DNA of 64,000 nt. Source: Sceloporus undulatus (Eukaryota; Chordata; Lepidosauria; Squamata; Phrynosomatidae). Shown here one piece after another: positions 58,711 through 64,000 of the stretch. Where the stretch lies: NCBI RefSeq assembly GCF_019175285.1, contig NC_056524.1:103717443-103781442 (forward strand). The letters run 5' to 3'. The position numbers and the translations under genes are program-made. The notes under the pieces were generated by a model, which saw nothing but the letters and a program-made list of their open reading frames with translations, was not told the DNA's origin and ran no database searches. Every line of letters begins with the position of its first letter. Position 1 is the first letter of the stretch.

Positions 58711-58939
58711 TAAACCAGCCCCGCGAGTCCATAGCGGCATCCGAGGCAGGCTGCTAGGCCAGCCAATAAGACCAAAGACAATTCAGGTCCGCAGCGCCCA
58801 TCGGAGGCAGCATCCCCACAATGGCTTTCTTCAGGCCTGTGGGGCGGGGGCTTGGGGGATGGCAAGGCGGCCTCGGGTTGCAGAGGCAAGCCAGTGAGGA
58901 GCCAGGCCATGGAGAGGGGCTCTCCCTTTCTCCCCCACC

Positions 58940-58982
<43 letters not shown>

Positions 58983-58983
58983 C
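58940..58983. repeat. (CT)n(CA)n microsatellite
   Basis: CT then CA units, about 170 bp upstream of the first CCAAT box. Confidence 0.9.
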
Positions 58984-59099
58984 TCCCAGAGAGACCTGGG
59001 CTGCATTCATTCTCCGTGCTGGAAGAGTTAAGACATTGCGGGTGGGAGGGGAGGGGAGGGCTGGAGGGCCCCAAGGGGGCGGGGCCTGGGGAGGGGGGA

Positions 59100-59300
59100 G
59101 GGGCCGGGCCGCTTTCCAGCCCCCGCCACCCTTTGCCTAAATTAAAAAGCAACCAATCGGAACGGGCGGAAGGGGGAGCTTGGGAGTCCAGAGGCCCGGT
59201 CCACCCCAAGGCTGCCAATCACCCAGCGGGCAGCCAATCAGCGGGGGCCCTGGCGCTCGACTTCCTTGTAATTTTTTGGGGGGAGGGGGCGGCGGTGGTG
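59100..59300 (+). promoter_or_regulatory. Probable POU3F3 core promoter with three CCAAT boxes
   Basis: CCAAT occurs on the + strand at 59153-59157, 59215-59219 and 59234-59238, within GC-rich sequence rich in CpG and GGGCGG-like motifs. Three such boxes in about 90 bp are typical of a TATA-less CpG promoter bound by NF-Y. No convincing TATA box follows, so the start site cannot be fixed; it should lie just downstream, at about 59.26-59.35 kb. The placement upstream of POU3F3 on the same strand is inference. A promoter closer to the ATG is possible. Confidence 0.5.
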
Positions 59301-61200
59301 GTGGCGGTGGGTGAGCGGAGGGTAAACAGTCGAGAGTCCCCGCTCGGTGAGGGAGGGACAGAGAGAGAACTGTCAGAGGGAGAGAAAGAGGGGAAGAGGA
59401 GGAGGGAAAGAGGGAGGAGGAGGAGGAGGAGGCCACGGCGGCGAAGGCAGAGGAAGAGCCGAGCAGAGCTGCTGGGCTCTAGCCCCACCAGAGCACGCCT
59501 GGCCAGCCCTGGCAGCCCACTTCCCCGCCGGAGTTGGTGGCTACTAAAGGATACCATCTTGGCGCCCACCCCCAGTCGCCCCGCTCTCCACTGAGGCGCT
59601 GCTGCTGCTGCTGTTTCCTCCTCCTCCTTCAGACAGAGAGACTAGAGCCTCCTTCATTTCTTCTTTTCACCCCCTTCTTCTACTTCTTGTGATTTTCACC
59701 CCGCTCCGAATTTTTTTCCTCCCCCAACTTTTTTCCTTCTTCTTCTTTTTGGCGGGAGAGGAGCCGAAAAGGACCTTTCTGATATTTGTGTGTGTTTGTG
59801 TGACACACACACACACAGAGAGACTTCTTGGGCTTGTTCCCCAATTATGTGAGGGGAGACCAAAAAAGAAGCAGAAGCAGAAGGACTTGAAAGTGGAGGG
59901 AAGAAGGAACCGAGCCGCCTGCCTCCTCCTGCTGCTCTCCTCCAAGAGGTTGCCAAAGGACTCTGGTTTCCTCAGGACCCCAACGCTTCAGCCCGGCGGC
60001 GGCGGCGGCAACTTTGAGCGATGCTGCCTCCTCAGCCGCCGCTTCGCCTCCTCGCTTCCTCCGGCTGCTGCTCTTGCTCTCGTCGTCCTCGTCGTCGTTG
60101 TTGTTGTTGTTGTTGCCGCTTTGGCCAGCGTCGCCAGAAGTTTTCTTAGGACATAAACAAAACTTGGGCGCTGAAGCAAAGGAGAGGGGGAGGGGAAGGA
60201 GGGGAGGGGAGGGGAGGAAGCCAGCTCTAGGAACGAAAGAAAGCAAAGAGAGAGGCGGAAAGAGAGAGGAAGAGGCGCTGGGTGCGAGTCTTTCTCTGTG
60301 TGTGCGTTGTGTGTGAGGGGCGGCAGCAAAGGAGCCCACACGCACCTCCTTCACGCCATACAAAGACTTGCAGGCGGGAGAAGGAGGGGGACAAAGTTTC
60401 TCTCTCTGGCGGAAAGGAAGGAAGGAAGGAAAGAAGAGAAAAGAAAGGGGGGTGGGAGGAAGAGAAAAGTAACCCACCGAGAGCCAGAGCTCCGAAACGG
60501 AGGGAGAAAGAGGCTCCTCCTGAGGAAGCTAAGGGGAAAGAAGCCCAAAGGGGAGTCGCGGCTGGGTGACCTCCCTCCCGCTTCCTTTCCCGCTCTTTTC
60601 CCCGCTCCCTCCCCTATCTATAGCTGACTATTCTTTGCAGCCTCTACAGACACACACACACACCTAGACCTAGAGAGAAGTAGATATCATTATTATTATT
60701 ATCATCATCATCATTCTCCCCAGTAATGCTGGTGCTGCTAACCCCTAACAGGTGAATTGCTCTAAGAACCGGCCTGAAGGGGGAGGAAGAAGGAGAAGAA
60801 GGAAGCAAAGAGGAGAAGCGCAGGGGCTGCTGTGTGTCTTTGGTTTTCCTAGTCTCCCCCCCCCCCCCCCCTCTAATTTTTGGTCCTCCTATTTTTAATC
60901 TGTTTTCCCTCCCGCCTCTTCTTCTCTCCCTCGCCGCTCGCCCTTGCTTTCGGGGGCTCCCCTCCGGGGGAGAGCCTTGGGCCCGGGAGGGGGCTCGCTT
61001 TCCCGCAGGCGCGGGGGAGAGCTCGCCGCCGGCCGGCCGAGGCTGGCTGGCGGGCGGGCAGGCGGGCGAGGATTCTCCTCACACACTACTGGGCGGCGGA
61101 GGCTGGAGTGCGCGGCGGAGGAGGCGGCGGAGGCGGAGGCGGAGGCGGTGGAGGGCCCGGAGGCAGGCCGGCGGCGGCGGTGGCCACCACGGCGGCGACC
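59300..61200 (+). other. Putative POU3F3 5' leader (GC-rich)
   Basis: About 1.9 kb of GC- and purine-rich sequence lies between the CCAAT cluster and the ATG. It includes a GGA/AGG stretch (59390-59435), GGC codon-like runs (59995-60010), AAGG repeats (60415-60430) and a C tract (60856-60871). Several upstream ATGs in other frames (for example near 60020, 60282 and 60726) would burden translation if the whole interval were leader. This leaves open a start site nearer the coding region. No splice-site pair stands out, in keeping with an intronless gene. Confidence 0.4.
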
Positions 61201-61578
61201 ATGGCCACAGCGGCCTCCAACCCTTACCTGGCCAGCAACAGCATCCTCTCGGCGGGCTCCATCGTCCACTCCGACGCCGGCATGCAGCCGGGCAGCGTGT
61301 CTGTCACCTCGGTCTCCGGAGGAGGAGGCGGAGGAAGCAGCGGAGGAGGCGGAGGAGGCGGAAACTACCGGGGCGACCCTTCTTCGGTGAAGATGGTCCA
61401 GAGTGACTTCATGCAGGGGGCCATGGCGGCCAGCAACGGAGGCCACATGCTCAGCCATGCCCACCAGTGGGTCACCGCTTTGCCCCACGCTGCAGCCGCC
61501 GCAGCCGCAGCTGCCGCCGCCGCAGTGGAAGCCGGCTCGCCTTGGTCCACCAGCCCCGTCGGCATGACCGGCAGCCCC

Positions 61579-61610
<32 letters not shown>

Positions 61611-62598
61611 GCAGCAGCAGCAGCAGCAGGCCGATGTGAAGGGAGGCGGCGGGAGGGAGGACCTGCACTCGGGGGCCGCTCTGCACCACCGTCCGCCTCC
61701 GCCGCCTCACCTGGGCCCCCCGCACCAGGGACACTGGGGGGCCACCGCGGCGGCCCACTTGCCCTCCATGGCCAGCCAGCAGCAGCAGCAGTCGCTCATC
61801 TACTCCCAGCCGGGGGGCTTCACGGTCAACGGGATGCTGAGCCCTCCGCCGGGCAGCCAGAGCCTGGTCCACCCGGGTTTGGTGAGAGGCGACACGCCGG
61901 AGCTGGGCGAGCACCCGGGCCACCACCACCACCACCATCACCACCCGCACCAGCATCCCCACCACGGCGGAGGAGGAGGAGGCGGCGGCGGAGGAGGAGG
62001 AGGGGGCCTGAACAGCCACGACCCCCACTCGGACGAGGACACGCCGACCTCCGACGACCTGGAGCAGTTCGCCAAGCAGTTCAAGCAGCGCCGGATCAAG
62101 CTGGGCTTCACGCAGGCCGACGTGGGGCTGGCGCTGGGCACTTTGTACGGCAACGTCTTCTCGCAGACCACCATCTGCCGCTTCGAGGCTCTGCAGCTGA
62201 GCTTCAAGAACATGTGCAAGCTGAAGCCCTTGTTGAACAAGTGGCTGGAGGAGGCCGACTCCTCGACGGGGAGCCCCACCAGCATCGACAAGATCGCGGC
62301 CCAGGGGCGCAAGCGGAAGAAGCGGACCTCCATCGAGGTGAGTGTCAAGGGGGCCTTGGAGAGCCACTTTCTGAAATGCCCCAAGCCCTCCGCCCAGGAG
62401 ATTACGAACCTAGCGGACAGCCTGCAGCTGGAGAAGGAGGTGGTCAGGGTTTGGTTTTGCAACCGGAGGCAGAAAGAGAAGCGCATGACCCCGCCGGGGA
62501 TCCAGCAGCAGACACCCGACGACGTCTACTCCCAGGTCGGCAACGTCAACGCCGACACGCCGCCCCCGCACCACGGACTCCAGGGCAGCGTGCAGTGA
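61201..62598 (+). CDS. POU3F3: POU domain, class 3, transcription factor 3 (BRN1)
   Basis: A 465-residue protein in one uninterrupted exon, as expected for class III POU genes. It should act in the nucleus as an octamer-binding activator in neural, kidney and inner-ear development. The N-terminus [10 protein letters not shown] and the block [20 protein letters not shown] (56-75) are typical of BRN1. Low-complexity runs follow: Gly 40-54, Ala 97-108, Gln 127-143, His 241-248 and Gly 256-269. The POU-specific domain spans about 279-353, with QTTICRFE at 322-329. A basic RKRKKR segment (370-375) opens the homeodomain (about 371-430), which has WFCNRRQ at 418-424 including Cys420 and Asn421. The tail ends in HHGLQGSVQ. 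The start is the first in-frame ATG, in a strong context (GCGACCATGG). Paralogues POU3F2, POU3F1 and POU3F4 fit less well at the N-terminus and tail. The polyQ tract looks longer and purer than I recall in mammals. Confidence 0.98.
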
Positions 62599-63219
62599 AG
62601 GGACCCGGCCGCGGGCAGATAGGCAGCCGCCGGCCCCGAAGGGATGGGGGTCGGGAGAGAAGAAGGGAGCCGAGGAGGAGGAGGAGGAGGAGGAGGAGGA
62701 CAGAGAGAGAAAGAGGGAAAGCGGGGGCTGGGCAGTCAAGGTTGGGGGGTGGGAAGGAGGGAGAAGAAGGAGAGCCAACACAACCCACACAACCCACTCC
62801 TCTGCTCCTTGACTCTCTCATGCCTACCTTTAAACTCACACAAGATCGCACCCACATCTCTGGGAGCCTTGCCCAGTCCAGGGACATGGCTCCTGCCTTA
62901 CAGAGAAGGAGAGCGGGGTTGAAACCCCAAATGCACACACACACACATTAGGGATATCCCCTCTTGTGACAACAGGACAAAAGTGATGGTAGTGGTTGCT
63001 GTTGTCTCACCCCCTAAGGTTTCTGCTTCTCTCTCTATCTTTCTCTCCCGCTCTCTCTCTCTCTCTCTCTCTTTCTGCCTCCTTGCTCCGTTTGTCCAAC
63101 GCGAGCCTCAAACCCAGCCATCAGCTGTTTTTAAAGGATTGCCCTAGAAAATCCCTAGGAAACATATTTGCTATTAACTCAGTTTCCACACACAAGCACC
63201 GACACACTTGTCCCCCCCG

Positions 63220-63255
<36 letters not shown>

Positions 63256-64000
63256 GACATACACCAAATCACCACTTTTAATCCACGCCCTCCTTTCCCG
63301 GACTTAATAGTTGTTGGGTTTTGTTTTTCTTGGCCAAACTGCATTGTTTTGTGAGACTCTACTTTTGTGGGATGGGAAGGAAAGGAGCAGTGTTCTGCCA
63401 AATGGAAGGGTCTCGGCTTTCTCAATTTATGGGGGAATAAGGCAGGCAGCACTAAGAAGAAAATAAAGAAGGGGAGGAGGCAAGCAGCCCTGTTAGAAAA
63501 GCAACTTCGTGATAAATCGGGAGAAAGGGAGAGCGGAGGGAGGAGGAGGAAGAAAGAGTGAAAAAGAAAGGGAGGGAGGGAGGAAAAGAAAAACCCGCAA
63601 ATGGAAAGCTGACCCTGAAAAAAGAAAAAAATGAGGGAGGGAAGGGAGGGGGTTGCTGATCTTTAAACTTGGATTTTACGTGAATTAAGGGAAACAGCGA
63701 TATAAAGGGAATAATTCAGGGCTGTCAGAGTTCTGCTCCTGAAGGCTGCCAATCATCCTGGATTTTTTTTTTAAAAGAAAAGGAAGTTCACTGCTAATAT
63801 TTTTTTTAATTCATATTTTTTATTTTTTATTTCTGGACTATTAACTGAGAGAAAAGGGATTTTAAAAAGGACTGGGCATCTTCAGCTGCACTTATCTGAA
63901 CTCCTCTCCTAAATCCGTGGCCAACTTGATTGAAAGGGTGCTGTGGAGGTGATTCTATAATACTGCCATTTCCTCGCAGTGTTTTTGGTAGGTTTTAATA
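62599..64000 (+). other. Probable POU3F3 3' UTR (continues past window)
   Basis: Non-coding sequence follows the stop. It contains a GGA run (62672-62700), CT repeats (63045-63075), a CA repeat (63223-63251) and purine-rich stretches (63440-63600), then becomes AT-rich. One AATAAA hexamer is at 63462-63467. No clear downstream GU-rich element is visible, so it may not be the used site. The transcript may run beyond the window. Confidence 0.5.
63223..63251. repeat. (CA)n microsatellite in putative 3' UTR
   Basis: About 14 CA units, 625 bp after the POU3F3 stop. Confidence 0.88.

Larger units (their letters stand above)
47300..58900. promoter_or_regulatory. CpG/GC-rich upstream zone of POU3F3
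   Basis: Base composition changes sharply near 47.3 kb. GC-rich, CpG-containing blocks appear at about 47.38-48.52, 51.13-51.65, 53.0-53.4, 55.3-55.65, 56.68-56.76 and 58.05-58.9 kb, separated by repeats. Long overlapping open frames here on both strands are by-products of GC- and purine-rich composition, with no recognisable domain. Developmental POU genes typically sit in such CpG clusters, and in mammals this flank carries the linc-Brn1/PANTR1 noncoding transcripts. Orthology of any such transcript here is inference. Confidence 0.45.

Noticed and set aside
58821-59594. 257-codon + frame near the promoter
   Set aside because: Spans CT/CA microsatellites and GGA repeats and overlaps the CCAAT cluster; no domain.
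60880-61200. N-terminal extension of POU3F3 by 107 codons
   Set aside because: It would need a TTG start. No in-frame ATG exists upstream of 61201, and the family begins [10 protein letters not shown].
60895-62367. 490-codon antisense open frame across POU3F3
   Set aside because: GC-rich composition and Gly/Ala/His/Gln runs remove stops on the other strand; the product is low-complexity with no domain.
61467-62951. 494-codon + strand frame overlapping POU3F3
   Set aside because: Shadow frame; Arg/Gly/Pro-rich with no family resemblance. The true frame carries the POU and homeodomain.

Overview
This is vertebrate nuclear DNA, most likely from a squamate reptile (lizard or snake, perhaps an iguanian). 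The repeats say so: CR1, L2 and BovB/RTE LINE fragments, tRNA-derived SINEs whose 3' tail matches the BovB tail (the Sauria SINE pattern), one SINE with a 5S rRNA-like head, many palindromic DNA-transposon relics (MITEs) and very many microsatellites. No bacterial, plasmid or phage-like organisation is present.

There is one convincing host protein gene, the single-exon neural transcription factor POU3F3 (BRN1), at 61201-62598 on the + strand, 465 codons. Its POU-specific domain, linker, POU homeodomain and C-terminal tail read cleanly. A promoter-like block with three CCAAT boxes lies near 59.15-59.24 kb. The sequence downstream of the stop to the window end is probably 3' UTR.

Layout: 1-47 kb is AT-rich, gene-free upstream sequence, a mosaic of old mobile elements, microsatellites and repeat-free tracts that may be conserved regulatory elements. 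47-59 kb is a GC/CpG-rich zone with homopolymer G/C tracts, purine-rich repeats and several palindromic elements. In mammals the equivalent upstream zone carries long noncoding RNAs (the linc-Brn1/PANTR1 group), but no exon structure can be read here. 59-62.7 kb is the POU3F3 promoter, leader and coding exon.

The best second-look items are: a run of four near-perfect hairpins at 358-630; a 245-bp inverted repeat with a CT/GA core at 1908-2152; a high-copy palindromic MITE family including a 58-bp-arm hairpin at 51811-51944; the 5S-derived SINE at about 24.8-25.0 kb; nested insertions at 28.3-29.8 kb; a 43-bp minisatellite at 55031-55200; an unrecognised ORF remnant near 4.93-5.18 kb; and a 17-residue polyglutamine tract in POU3F3. 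I did not find a clearly new multi-gene system. Conservation, transcription and repeat-family names were judged by eye and not checked by alignment.
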